A DNA stretch of 64,000 nt from Prinia subflava (Eukaryota > Chordata > Aves > Passeriformes > Cisticolidae): NCBI RefSeq assembly GCF_021018805.1, contig NC_086249.1, positions 79,820,472 to 79,884,471 of the forward strand, written 5' to 3'. The position numbers and the translations under genes are program-made. The notes below the pieces were generated by a model that was not told where the DNA came from, made no database searches, and worked only from the letters and a program-made list of their open reading frames with translations. Below, in pieces: positions 25,913 to 37,347 of this stretch. Positions within the stretch are counted from its first letter, which is position 1, and every line of letters starts with the position of its first letter.

Positions 25913-27007
25913 CTGGGAGGAAAAAAGTCAGATTTTTTAGAATAGTATTAAACATGTTTTGAACACTACAGTAGCATTAACTGGCTTCATTTGGGTTCTG
26001 CAGAACAGAAGCAAAGGTAGCAAAGCAGCCTGCACTGGTGGATGCTTCTGCTAGAAAGGCATTCCTCACTCTGGGCTCTTCTGTTTCCTTTCTTCATACA
26101 CAGCTCCCCAATAAGTAACTGACTGCTGTGGGATGAGCAAGATCATTTTCCCCTCACAGATGCACATTAAAGAAGAGGTTCAAAGAGCTCTGACATGTTA
26201 TATGGGCCTGGGGGTGAACCTTCCTCTGAAAGCATCCCTGTCCCTGCCGAGGCAGCAGCAGCGCGTGACGCGGGCTGATGGCAGCCTGCGTGGGAAGCAG
26301 GCAGCCTCTGGCATCTGTTGCTAAGGGACTCCAGCAAAAGAAAGCTCACTTTCTACTTTGCAGCCTGCTCAGCTCCCAGCTCCCTGTGCCAAAAGCCATC
26401 AGATCAACTTGTCTGCTGGAGCTGCAGCAACAGCCAAAGTAGAGACTCCCCCGGTGACAACCAGATGGACGTCTGCTGCTCTCAGTGAGGGGGTGGACAG
26501 CAGGGCACAGATGGCTGTGGGACAGTGCACTGAAGGGAAGGCTGGTGGGGAGGAAGCCTGAGAAATGGGGAAGGCACCCAGAGACATCTCCACTAGGATG
26601 TTGTATTTTGTTTGGGAAGGCAGAGAGGATGGTGGGAAAAAATGGATGCAGTTTTTCACCTTTCCTGATAAAACCTACTTCTGAAATCTGGCAATATTCC
26701 CTCCTTGGCAAGCACACAGAAAACTTGCTGTTATGTGAAAATAGCCATGTTTTATCAAACAAATGCCACCATTCATCTATCCTAGCATCTCAGAACGGTC
26801 CTTTCCAGTATAATTGCTGACTACTAAAAAGTTGTTGATTAATAAACCAATTTTTACCAATTCCTATAGACATAGCATTTTCCACTGAGATAAAGACAGA
26901 ACCTGGAGTTCCTGGTGAAAAGAGAGAACCAGGAGACTAAAGCAGTAAATTAATCCTCTCTATTACTTTCAAATAATTGGGAAGAAAGGTATAAGTGGGT
27001 ATCTTAC
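25913..27007 (-). other. ST6GAL2: ST6GAL2 intron, 1,095 bp
   Basis: This short intron lies between coding exons 3 and 4. A GC-richer patch at 26.2-26.6 kb carries overlapping open frames up to 138 codons on both strands, without recognisable protein. I see no repeat. Confidence 0.8.
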
Positions 27008-27109
27008 CACATTCAGATTTGCAGAGTAGGGAGCAGGATCCCAGGCTACTAAGATAACATCTTTATACAAGGAGCTGTCGACAAAGTGATGGTTTGGATT
27101 GGTCAGAAT
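27008..27109 (-). CDS. ST6GAL2: ST6GAL2 coding exon 3: central catalytic segment
   Basis: This 102-bp exon encodes exactly 34 codons (phase 0 at both ends), residues 349-382. It starts ILTNPNHHFVDSSLYKDVIL and contains VAWDPAPYSANLNV. This segment lies between sialyl motifs L and S and is well conserved in the ST6Gal subfamily. The acceptor is TGTGTTTGCAG|ATT and the donor is GTG|GTAAGAT. Before the junction the chain reads NLNV, where I recall NLNL for the mammalian form, so this is a conservative change. It is joined through a 1,095-bp intron to the next exon. Confidence 0.96.
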
Positions 27110-30100
27110 CTGCAAACACAGATGCAAAGAATTGCACAGCATTAAAGGCAAGTGGTATCCAGAAAAAAGGCAAAATCCTTCTCTCAAGTGAACAGTCCTA
27201 CCCACGCTGCTGTTTGTTATGCTTCAGTTCTGGCTGATTTTAAGCATCTTGTTTTGTTAAAAAATATACAAAAAAAGCTTAGCCATAAACAGCATTCATT
27301 ACAGTTTGAAGCAGCATTATGCTGAATTACTCTCCGTCTGTGAGGGATGTGATGGGAACACTTGAGGTGCTGTGTAATTGTGTATCAACATTATCGAGTA
27401 TTCTGGAATTCGGAAACAAAAGCTACAGTATTTCACATCATCTGCAGGATCCTCTTGGACACAGAGCAGCTTTCTTTGAAGGGCTACAGCCCCCAAGGGT
27501 AATGAATTCCCTGCCACCCATCCCCAACCACCTTTTTAATGGCTTTCTCATTTTAACAGCAAGTCAGTCTCATTTCAATCAAAAAACTGCAAATTAGGCC
27601 ATGACTGTACAGATTGGAATACCTTGAAAAATAATTCCAACAGCAGTCATGTTACAGGACTATTTTTGAAGGAATTGTCATTTTGCCCTAATCTACTGCT
27701 CTCATATAACTCCCTCCTGCATCTCCCAGTACTTTGCCTGATCATCCCACCACACTGCAAATCTACTCTCCTGCTGGCTCACTCCTTCCAGGACCCCCCA
27801 TGTCTAACTAGATCTCTTTGATTCCTGGTGCATCTAATGCCAGGCAGCTCAGCATTGGTCAAAACAGCATGAATTTTGTTCCAGCTGTTAAAATAATCAA
27901 CATTCCAGACAAATAAATTCATAATAATTTTCATTTCCCTTTAGGATCCAATGAGCCATATTTAATTATGCATATTTTTCTTCAGAAAAATAATACTGTT
28001 GCCATAGCAATATTCTTCCTACCATAAACTTTGAGTTTAATGATTTCCATCAGCCTTCTACAGTAGGAACAGAATTAATCATGCTGCTATCAGCATGACC
28101 AACTTAATTTCTCAGGACAATTTTCACCTAAGAATGTAAACTCCTTTTTTGAGTATACAGAGCAAACTGACCAAAAGGCCAAGATTTTGAAAGCTTGGTT
28201 CCACCCCTGCCACACAGAGGAGCTCTTACTTGTCTTTCAGTAAGCAAGAGTCCTCTGGAGGTGTTGTTCACACAAATTTTGCTTTCAGTGAGTCTGCACT
28301 GATGAGTTTTTTTCTGCAATAACAGTATCTGTTGCCACTGCACAGGCTTCCTTCATGCTCTCTGGGCTTTTGTAGCAGAGAATATGAAGGGAGAAGGGGC
28401 CACAGCAGCCTTTTAATTAAGTGAATTCAGGAGTTTCCAACAGTGAGGTGGGGAGGAGGGTCAGTAAACCTGTACAGGTGACCCAGCAACAGTACAGGCA
28501 GGGAAAGCAACTTCCATCAAGTGACCTGTGCAGATTTCACTCTTGGAGAGGGCAAGGCTAATTTCTCAGCAAGTGGACAGACTGTCATGGATGGCTTTTG
28601 ACCACTTTGAAGGAGCACAAAGCTTGTGGGAATACAAACACTTGTGAGGAAGCCACGTGAGCTGACTTGGCCAGAACTTCGTCATGCCCTCTGTTTTCTT
28701 GAGAAATCTTACGGGGAGCAAGCCTTACATAGTGCAGAAGAGAAGACCACAGGATCCTCCATTACCATCCCAGTGGGAATGTACTGCAGCAGCTCTGGGA
28801 GCCAGAAGACCCCTGTCTGCCCTGCATGGAGAACAGCTAATTTAGCCATTAAATCTCTCTGAATTTGCTGGGGAGCTAAAAAACCTCAGATTACTCCCTG
28901 AGAACATTTCCCTCTTCTGCAGGGAGCCTACTGAGTCTAGTAAACTATAAAGAGTTTCTAAACCTTTCTCCTTGCCCAGCTCAGGAGTTCAGGCATGGTC
29001 AATGTCAGGACATTCCAGCTAACAGTAAAATGGAGAATCATCAAAGAAAAGGAAAAAAGCCCAACAAAACCAAAAAAAGTAAAACAAAATATGTGAAAAC
29101 CCATGTTCCCTGATATGTTGATTACAGCACTTAAGGCAGAATAAGATATTTCTGCTTTCTTCTCGTGAACAAAAGAAAGGGGGCATATTCAACCCAAATC
29201 CCTTCAAAGATCTAGTCTGTTCTGCAGCCTAACAAAGGCCTACAAAATGAGTGTGAAGGGAATGACAGTCCTCTTTTTGATGGCAAAGAACATGAGCTTA
29301 TACACATAAAATACACACCCACCAAGAACAGACTAAGCATGCGCAGTCACTCAAAGCAGAAGAAAAAATGAGCTCATAAAAATTACAGCAACTGAAAATT
29401 TTGTTTTCCTTCAACAAGAATCAATATGTGCAGAACATGCTACATGGCAAATCATACCCCTGGTGTTGACTAAATAAACTCATTTCAGTATGTCATAAAA
29501 TGTCACAGAAATTCTGTTGCTGATTTTTTGTCTGCATTTCATAAAGAGGAAAGAGGTTTGCTTTGCCCAAGACAGGAATTCAGGCAATAGCATTTTTGAA
29601 ATTGAAAAACTAATCTCAACCATAAGGTGTCACTGTAGTTCAAGTCACAATTATTTATTTACACCCATACACAGAAAATCCCATTTTCTCTTGTTTCCAT
29701 TCAGATGAACAAACTCACCTGATGTGTAATACCCAGTACACAATAAGGTTTTTTACTAGTGCTTTCCAAATTTTTAAACAATGATGACTTGCCTAGTGTT
29801 ACACAACTCAGTTCCCATTTCTTTTGCCTTCCAGCAAGGAAATAATTGGGGAACTGGAAAATATGAGAAAATAACTTTGGAATCACCACAGCCTGAACTT
29901 TGTGAAAATCCTGGAGGCAATGGCTTCTCCAGGAGGTCAAGGTTTTCTGTACTGACAGCTCTGGCATCCTGCAGAGACTTTACAGATTAGTTCACATGAG
30001 AAACTTTATAAACCAGTTCTCTGAAACAAGGCTATCGAGTCACTCTATGCTGACAGCAGTAAAAACATCTCTGTAAGGGAAAACTTCCATCTTCTCTGCA

Positions 30101-30221
30101 CCACAACTGTTGAATCACTACCCGCTTCCCATAATACCCAACACTTTTTCAGAGGTGATTAACTTGCTGTCATATTGCACACAAGAGACATTGACTTGAA
30201 CTCTGAAAAGGAAGATCTTAC
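27110..30221 (-). other. ST6GAL2: ST6GAL2 intron, 3.1 kb
   Basis: Plain intronic sequence between coding exons 2 and 3. No repeat or exon was recognised. Confidence 0.8.
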
Positions 30222-30319
30222 CTGAGAATTAATGATCCGCATGGTTGTTTTATTTCCAACATCTTTCTCATAGCCACGTGTTGGTGCAGAATTAAATCTT
30301 AAAACGGCATCATGAGAAT
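30222..30319 (-). CDS. ST6GAL2: ST6GAL2 coding exon 2: rest of sialyl motif L
   Basis: This is a 98-bp exon too short to stand out as an ORF. It completes codon 316 (G|AT, Asp) and encodes residues 317-348, beginning [20 protein letters not shown] and ending RIINSQ. It carries the second half of the large sialyl motif, the CMP-sialic acid binding region of the family. The Asn-Ala-Pro-Thr type patch ([10 protein letters not shown]) and the sequon N338 (NKT) are visible. The acceptor reads ATGCTCCTAG and the donor reads CAG|GTAAGA, a near-consensus site. The frame joins both neighbours with no stop. Confidence 0.96.
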
Positions 30320-32254
30320 CTAGGAGCATAAATGAAGGGGTAACCCTTTTTTTTAGTATACAGAACAGTAAAATAAAACCAGTTATCTCAACTAATACAA
30401 AACTTACACATTTGTCCTAATCTGGATATTCTAAGGATGATAAATGTTCTGCTATGCACAAACAAAAATCCTCTTGCATCTGCCATATGTTATTAACATA
30501 AGAGCCCACTGGGAAAAAAGTTCAGAATCATCTATTAATTTAGCATGCAATACTTAAATGCTTCTCTTAATTGGATAGACTTAGTGTGGGAAGACTATTA
30601 GTACACTCAGTACACACAATTGCTCACTCTTCTATCACAAAATTTACAGAGAATTACTCCATGCAAAAGCATGTAAACTGCAGGGATATCTAATTGCACA
30701 TTTGAATGAACAACAATGCTTAACTATAAGCTTGTGTTTTACATTATTTTATAATACCTGAAAATCTCAGACTACCCCAAATCTATTAATCATACTGTGT
30801 ACTTATTCTCCAGCTCAGTACAAATCTTAAAGAGCCTCTGTATGGAAGCCAGCCCACACATCTGCTCACACAAAGAAACCTCAGGATCTCGTGGTAGCAA
30901 AGATCTAACAGAGCTGAATTGTCAAAGTTACTCCACAAGTAGTTGACCTTGGAGTCATGGAGATGAGAAAGCAGCTCTAGCTCAAGTATGGGTCAAGGAC
31001 AGACACCATGTGCAAGCCTCCATTGGATAAGAGACAATCATCCTCCCAGTGCTTCTTTTAAGGGGATCTCAAAGCCCAAAAGCTGCGAAGGAGAGCAAGA
31101 CATTTTATCCACTGTCCAGAAAAACACAGTCCCTGTTGGTAGCCTTGTATTTGGTCTTTTTTGTCCCTTCTCTTGATGAAAGCTGAGAATATGAAACACC
31201 TTAACACATAGGTAATTTGTACAGTTGTTTATCTCCAGTCACTTAAAATGTGCTGTCTATAGCTCAAAAACTGGAGGAGGCAAAAGTCTGCAAAGATAAC
31301 TAACATGCCTCAATGGAGTCTTGGCTTGAGCCTATCAAACTGGGATCTTTCATTTTTCCCCTCCTTTACTCTGCACTTCTGTTACTCCATACAGGGAAAC
31401 AGTGTGGCATGCAGCCAGCAGTCTGATCTCAGACACACATGCTAGCACTACTATGTCTGAAAAGAGGGATTTTGCCAAATGTCCACCAAATCCAACTCCT
31501 CAGAACCTAAGGAGTGGAAGTTTTTTCTGTGCCCCCATGCAGGGACAGCTCTAGCCTCAACACCTAGATTTCATCTACCAAGCATCTTGATGGTGCAGGA
31601 ACTAGAGGAAATGAACAGAAGGTGCAGGTACTTCACATATTTGGAGAAGGAAAAGAAAAACACAAGTTTGTTGTAATGAATTTAAGAACATAAATTTGGA
31701 CCTGTGATTGACAACTTTCAGGCACTCTGTTGACTGAGAACTGGATTATCAAATGGGAATTGTATGGTTTGCAGCTTAATTGAGAGACAGTCTATGCACT
31801 TCCAACATCATTCATGCTGGTTCTTTGTATACAGATGAAAAACTTCTCCTGTGCCAAAAACGTAGGAGCAGGACACAGCTTAACACTGATAATAGCCATT
31901 TTTAAATAAACTGATTTTAATTTTAGTACGTATTTGTAGACAAGCATTTTAAAGATCAAAAAAAAGTTTGGGGTTTGATCACAGATGCCTGTGATGCCAA
32001 AATAATTGGTTGTCTCAATTAATAGTATGATCACAGTGGGAGTGTTTGCTATACTTGCACAGTATTTCCATACCTACTTTCATTTAAAAACAGTCAGAGG
32101 GGTGGGGGAGAGGAGGGCAAAAACAGAACACAAATTAACATTTTTGCTTGTGTTTCTAATAGGAACACAGAAGAGGGAGCTAAAGGCCTATGAAGGGAAA
32201 TGTCCTTCACAGCTTCTTTTATATAGACTTTTTATTTTCTCTTGGGAGAATAAA

Positions 32255-32530
32255 CCATAGAATCACAGAATGGTTTGGGTGGGGAGGGACTTTAAAGAAT
32301 GTCTAGTTCCAACCACCCTGCCATGGGCAGAGACATTTCACTAGATCACGTTGCTCAGAGCTCCATCCAACCTGGCCTTGATCATTTCCAGGGATGGGGC
32401 ATCAACAGCTTATCAGGGAAACCTGTTTCAGTGCCTCATCACCTTCATCGTAAAGAATTTCTTCCTAGCATCTAATCTCAATCTCCTCTCTTTTAGCTTA
32501 AAATCTCTCTCCCTTGTCTACCACTGCTGT
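32255..32530 (-). mobile_element. CR1 LINE 3' fragment in ST6GAL2 intron
   Basis: Read on the plus strand this is the reverse complement of a CR1 3' end. It starts CATAGAATCACAGAATGG, continues through CCACCCTGCCATGGGCAG and TCCAACCTGGCCTTGATC, and goes on to AAGAATTTCTTCCTAGCATC. The element therefore lies in the same orientation as ST6GAL2, in the intron after the first coding exon. It is severely 5' truncated, about 275 bp recognisable, possibly reaching 32620. The match to the family pattern is closer than in the copy at 2.3 kb, so it looks younger. Confidence 0.88.
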
Positions 32531-34165
32531 AAGCAGTCACTTGGCTTGCCACAGGCTGGGCCAAATCCTCTCCTTAGTCACAGGTATCTGCCCATGGCCT
32601 GTGAGACACTTAGAAAGAACCTTTGGTGATTCCTGGTACCCCAGCACTGCCTTGCACAACGTGTATGCAATCTGAAAATTCTATGTAGGTTTTTTCAAAC
32701 CCCATCTTCCTTCCTTTAGGTGGCATCAGATGACAATTTCCCATTTAAATCCAAAGCTCTTCCAGAGGAAATGTCATAAGCTTCTGTGCCCAGAAGCTTC
32801 CTAAGAAAATGGGTACGCAAGCAGGCCCCAGGTACCATGCCAAGCACTCAAATCCATACCTGAGTGTGCAAATATGACTTGAAGCATGCTGTAATACATA
32901 ATTATGTAAATACATCACAAGGTGCTACAGATTCTACAGTATAGCACTAATCCATACTGGTGTAAACTGGGTGTACTGGGGAACAGTGACAGAAGATTCT
33001 GTTTCAGTCAAAGACAACATGTTGGAGAAGGTAGGGACTGCTAAGCTTTTTCACCCCAAAGATTTCTAAATCAGTGAGGCTTTCTGTGAAATTGGGGGTT
33101 ACCTTGGTGTGATTTTAGCTGCAGCTAGCTGGGCACATCTGCTGTGCTGGAAGCCTATTGCAGCAGTCTGATAATCCTAGCAGCTTCAACATCTCCCAGA
33201 GATTTAAAGAAAACCTATCTGTGTCAAACAGATGATACAGTGTGATGAAGAAAGTATTGGGATGTGAAGTCCTGGAAGATGGGGAGGATTAATGAGTGAA
33301 AATCAAAAGGTTTTTACAGAGAGCTGAAGGAGATAACTCTTCTTGTACCAGAATCAAGTTTGAGACATACCTTTCATCCTTCTTTCAAAACTCATAGCAT
33401 ACTGCACATGTACTACTAAAAGGAAGAACTACTGAGACATTAACACAAGTAGTAGCTCTCATTTTTGAAAAGAAAACTGACCTGGATTAGCTTTATGACC
33501 TCACCATCCTTTTCTGAATAGCTACTACAAAACTCCCACTTTGAGGTGGGGGATTCTGAGTGACACTGACATCTCAGCACACCTGCAACCTCACTGACTC
33601 AGTGTGGCAATGGGAAAACAATGGGTGAACACACTTGAACTCATTTAAATTCAGTCTCAGAAAAGAGGCTGGGGGACTTGATCTCAGTGCATGAAGCTAC
33701 TCAAGGGTCTGAATTCTTTACGTCTGTGAACTCTAAATGGGCAAGAGATGAAGAGGACTCTCTATTGCTTCTTGACATGTAGACAAATGTCTGGGACAGC
33801 CATACAACAGCAGTTTCTCATGAGCTACTGCAAAATAAAGACCAGTATAATACAGCTTTGCAGAATAAAACCTGAACATGGCTCTAATCTACTGAAGAAA
33901 TAAATGCATGTTGCACGCAAATGTTGAATATGGCAGATCTGATGAAACCAATGCTGCCTCCATACTACAAGCTGTAACATGATAAGAAGGCATCATTGTT
34001 TTCATTAAATTAGATTATGACTTCAGGCCTGATTTTCCTTTCAGTTATATTGTTCTGAAAGGGAACAGCCTCACTGAAGTCCATTAGTTTACATTCATGC
34101 AGTTCCAGTGAGAGAGAACAATCAGACTTTACAGATCTGTGCTTGAGAAGCATGAACCTTCTGAA

Positions 34166-34207
34166 ATTCAAACACAAACACACACATATACACATATATA
34201 CACACAT
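34166..34207. repeat. CA/TA-rich microsatellite
   Basis: An imperfect run of ACACA and ATATACACA units lies just downstream of the donor of the first ST6GAL2 coding exon, 22 bases into the intron on the transcribed strand. Confidence 0.7.
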
Positions 34208-34228
34208 TAATAGATGCATTTCACCCAC

Positions 34229-35174
34229 CTATTTCATCCCCCAGAGAGGAGTTCAGTATTGCACCAGCAGACATAACTACTGCACAGCTCCCAAAGCCAT
34301 GTGTATATAATTTGCCCAGTGGAATCTGGGGAACGTGCTTTTCCCATCCAAGAGTGGAGAAGGGAGCCTCCTTGCCATCTATTGTTTTCACATTCACTCT
34401 TTCTTTTAGCTCACAGAATAGCTGGTCTCCTGTCAACTTGGAGTTTCGTTTCCCCTTGAACCGCACCCCATGCTTATTGGTACTCAAATAATCTTTCATC
34501 GCCTTCTGCAGTCGAGGGTTTAGCATCTTGGAAGAGACATCCCCTTTCCAAAGCTTGTAAAGAAAGGATTTCGACATTGTGGAATACAGCTCATCCCAGT
34601 CATCAGATTCATCAAGCATCTGGCCTCTCCTATGCTTTGTGCTCCTTCTCCTCATTCTTCTCTGATGGCTCCAGTTGTTCTGTAAAATATTTCCTTTTGG
34701 ATTATTCATGTCAGCCGAAATGAATTTTTCTATCTCTTGAAGGTGCTTGTGTGACTGAGGCTGACCAGCAGCAAATAAATAATCATCATTCACTTGGTAG
34801 AAAGCACTTTTTGATTTTCTTCCTAACTGGGATGGAAAAAACTCATCTTCATTTCTAAAGGCATCTTCCAATACAGTCCATTTCTTAGCATTTCCGGTCC
34901 CTGATTTAAAAGTTCCCAGGAGATCTTCATTAAGAAGTACCTCGTTCCCATCAATGGTTTCAGAGAACGATGGGTCATGAATGGCTCCCATGATGACTCT
35001 CTGCTTGCCCTGAAGGGGCAGAAGTCTCTTAGTTTCAATGTAAGAAAAGGAACTTGGAACTGGTTCAGCAGTGTTGCTATCTGTAAAATAGATGAATATC
35101 ACCAAGAAAAGCAGGCCCCATGCAAAAATACCAAAGAGCATGAGTTGTTTCCATTGCTTCAAGTTAGGTTTCAT
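34229..35174 (-). CDS. ST6GAL2: ST6GAL2 coding exon 1: tail, membrane anchor, stem and start of sialyl motif L
   Basis: This exon encodes residues 1-315 plus the first base of codon 316. ST6GAL2 is a Golgi type II enzyme that moves sialic acid from CMP-Neu5Ac to the 6-hydroxyl of terminal galactose, with a preference for LacdiNAc-type glycans in the studied mammalian enzyme (family knowledge). Visible here are a short tail (MKPNLKQWKQ), a hydrophobic anchor at about residues 11-30, a long polar stem, and a basic cluster at 172-183 (RRMRRR...HRR). The catalytic region follows from about residue 205 (LYKLWKGDVSSKMLNP). Sialyl motif L opens with SCAVVMSAGAILNSS, containing the motif cysteine at 297. 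Sequons lie at N167 (NWS) and N308 (NSS). The ATG has G at -3, and an acceptor lies 57 bases upstream. The exon ends ATAG|GTGGGT, and reading on past the donor hits a stop after two codons. Confidence 0.97.
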
Positions 35175-35231
35175 GGCAATGCCTTTACCAGCTCCTCTGT
35201 GCCTTGAAGTATTGGTGAAGGAAAATGAAAC
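35175..35231 (-). other. ST6GAL2: ST6GAL2 5' UTR part of first coding exon, with acceptor
   Basis: On the minus strand, the sequence just upstream of the ATG runs back 57 bases to a splice acceptor, TTCTTTACAG followed by GTTTCATTTTCC. The acceptor AG corresponds to plus-strand CT at 35232-35233. This shows that the translation start sits in an internal exon and that at least one non-coding exon lies further right. I see no upstream ATG in these 57 bases. Confidence 0.75.
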
Positions 35232-37275
35232 CTGTAAAGAACATCAAATGCTATTAAAAATCATTCTAAAAAATAAATACAACTCAGAAATATCTTAACA
35301 CACATTGATAGATGGCACAGAATTAATCTCCAAGCAGTAGCACAAAGGATTCAGTAGCAGAAACAGAACTCCAGAGCCCGCAGACACTGTAGGAGTGACA
35401 GGCTTTGGCTGTGCCCACACCGTGACAGCTGCTAGCTACAAAAGAAGCTGGTGGCCAGTTTCTACAGTAACACTGGATCCTGCCTTCAGGGAGATCGTGT
35501 GCCCGCCTGCTTCTGCTACACGGAGCACAGCATTAAGAGCAAAAGCAAAAGCCATGCCTGGCTGCACGCACAGTGGGTGCAATATAAGCCGTCCTCTCTT
35601 TTCCATTGAAAGTCCTTATGCAGGGGAACTGTGAGCATGCCTGTCTCCAAAGGGACCAGGCAGGGAGCACAAGCCCTAAGCTGCAGCCCTCCTCTGCCCA
35701 CAGCCTGGAAAGGATGGTGCTCCGTGCTTATCATCAGGGGGTGAAGGGGAGAGCATCACACAGATGGGTCAGGGGGGGACCTCTTCCTCAGCTGGTATAA
35801 ACTGGCACAGACCCAGTGGCTACATAATTTTTTGCCTAGTACCAGACCCAAGTAAGAACAGCTCCTGTACCTCTGCTACGGATGCTGCATGCACACTGAA
35901 CTGGCTTGAAGGAGTTGTGCACATCAAGGTGCCAATGGTTTTGTATTTTCCAAAAAGGAGAACGGGTGGCACAACTATCTAAATACATTCCTTTCGGATA
36001 AGATCGAGATTTACATAAAGAGAGTGGGTAGAGAATGTCAGACCTAGTCCTGGAAATATGTGTCCTACTAATACCTGAGGGTTTTGGACAGCTTGTGCAC
36101 TAGCAGAGGGACACATGGTCCAAATGAAACAAAGTTTGACTAAGGGGGCTGTGTTCCAAGGAAAATACATAACACATTGCTAGACCACTGAGCACACTAT
36201 GCCCTTACACGAACTCACTTGCTCAGTCAAGTGGTGTGACTATCAGTTACAAGCCTGACTGAAGCAAATCCCCACCATAAGCCTTACCATTCACCTCCCT
36301 GCACCACAGTCATCATCAGCCTCAGACACCAGCAGTGTCACTCAGTGTACTAATTAGTGACTGATCACTCACCTGACCTGAATTAAAAATAAGCCAAGCG
36401 CCTTCTTCTGGAGTTTTCTTTCTAACCCTTTTGTTTCAATGGCCACTTAATGGTGGGACTTAAGAGCTACTTGTACCAGCCAGCTCTGATCAGCAAAGAG
36501 GAATTTCAGTGGCATGTACAAGTGAGGCATACAGTGGAATGGGAGAAGGGGCAAGTCTGGATTTCACTACCAGCCTGCACCTCAGGAGCCACCACCAGCT
36601 CATCACATCACACCCAAACAGCACACACAGCTTACATGCCTGTGATAACACACTGCCTGCTCACACTGGCCATCAGGAGGGACCAAAACCACAGCCACCA
36701 CACACTATCACCTTTCTGCAAGCTGTTAAAGGACATCAAAGCTGAGTGCAAGGTTTAAACCGAAGCTGTGACTAAGACTGTGTTTTCACAGGAAAATGAA
36801 CCCAGCAGTAACACCAGTGTAAGATGTTCTCTTCTCTGTCCTTCATTCCTGCACTGTGCCTCTGCTGCTGCCAACACCCCCGCGTATGGAATTGATACAG
36901 CAGGGGAAATACACCTTAGAGGAGCTTTTTGGTTTTGTTTGTTTTTTAAACTGGGTCAGCCCCTTTATCCGCTTCAGCGTGGTCACACATGCAGTTGTTT
37001 CAGCACAAATGTGGAAATCGCCTACCACAATGCAGAGGCGAGAACAAACCGCAGGTGGTGTTAGCAGAGACACTTCAGGCTGCGTTTCTGCTGACCTCCT
37101 GAGAATGAGAGACCACACTGGTACGTTCCCAAACACAGTCTATTTTAATGATCTAGACAAAACCTAGAACAGTAGACAAACACAGCTGACTTTGGGGCTC
37201 AAGGCAGTGCCCAAACAGGGAGGATTCAGGAAGTTACACTTGGATGACCAAATTTCATTGCAATTTAATGCACTG

Positions 37276-37320
<45 letters not shown>

Positions 37321-37347
37321 AAAAAAAAAAAACAAAACAAAAAACAC
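37276..37347. repeat. A43 homopolymer with A-rich tail
   Basis: A run of 43 A (37276-37318) is followed by CC, twelve more A, and CAAAACAAAAAAC. It lies in inferred intron 1. It could be the tail of a retroposed sequence on the plus strand, but I recognise no source and no clear target-site duplication. Confidence 0.9.

Larger units (their letters stand above)
30320..34228 (-). other. ST6GAL2: ST6GAL2 intron, 3.9 kb, with CR1 fragment
   Basis: This intron lies between coding exons 1 and 2. It holds a CR1 3' fragment at 32.26-32.53 kb and a CA/TA microsatellite next to the donor. Nothing else was recognised. Confidence 0.8.
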
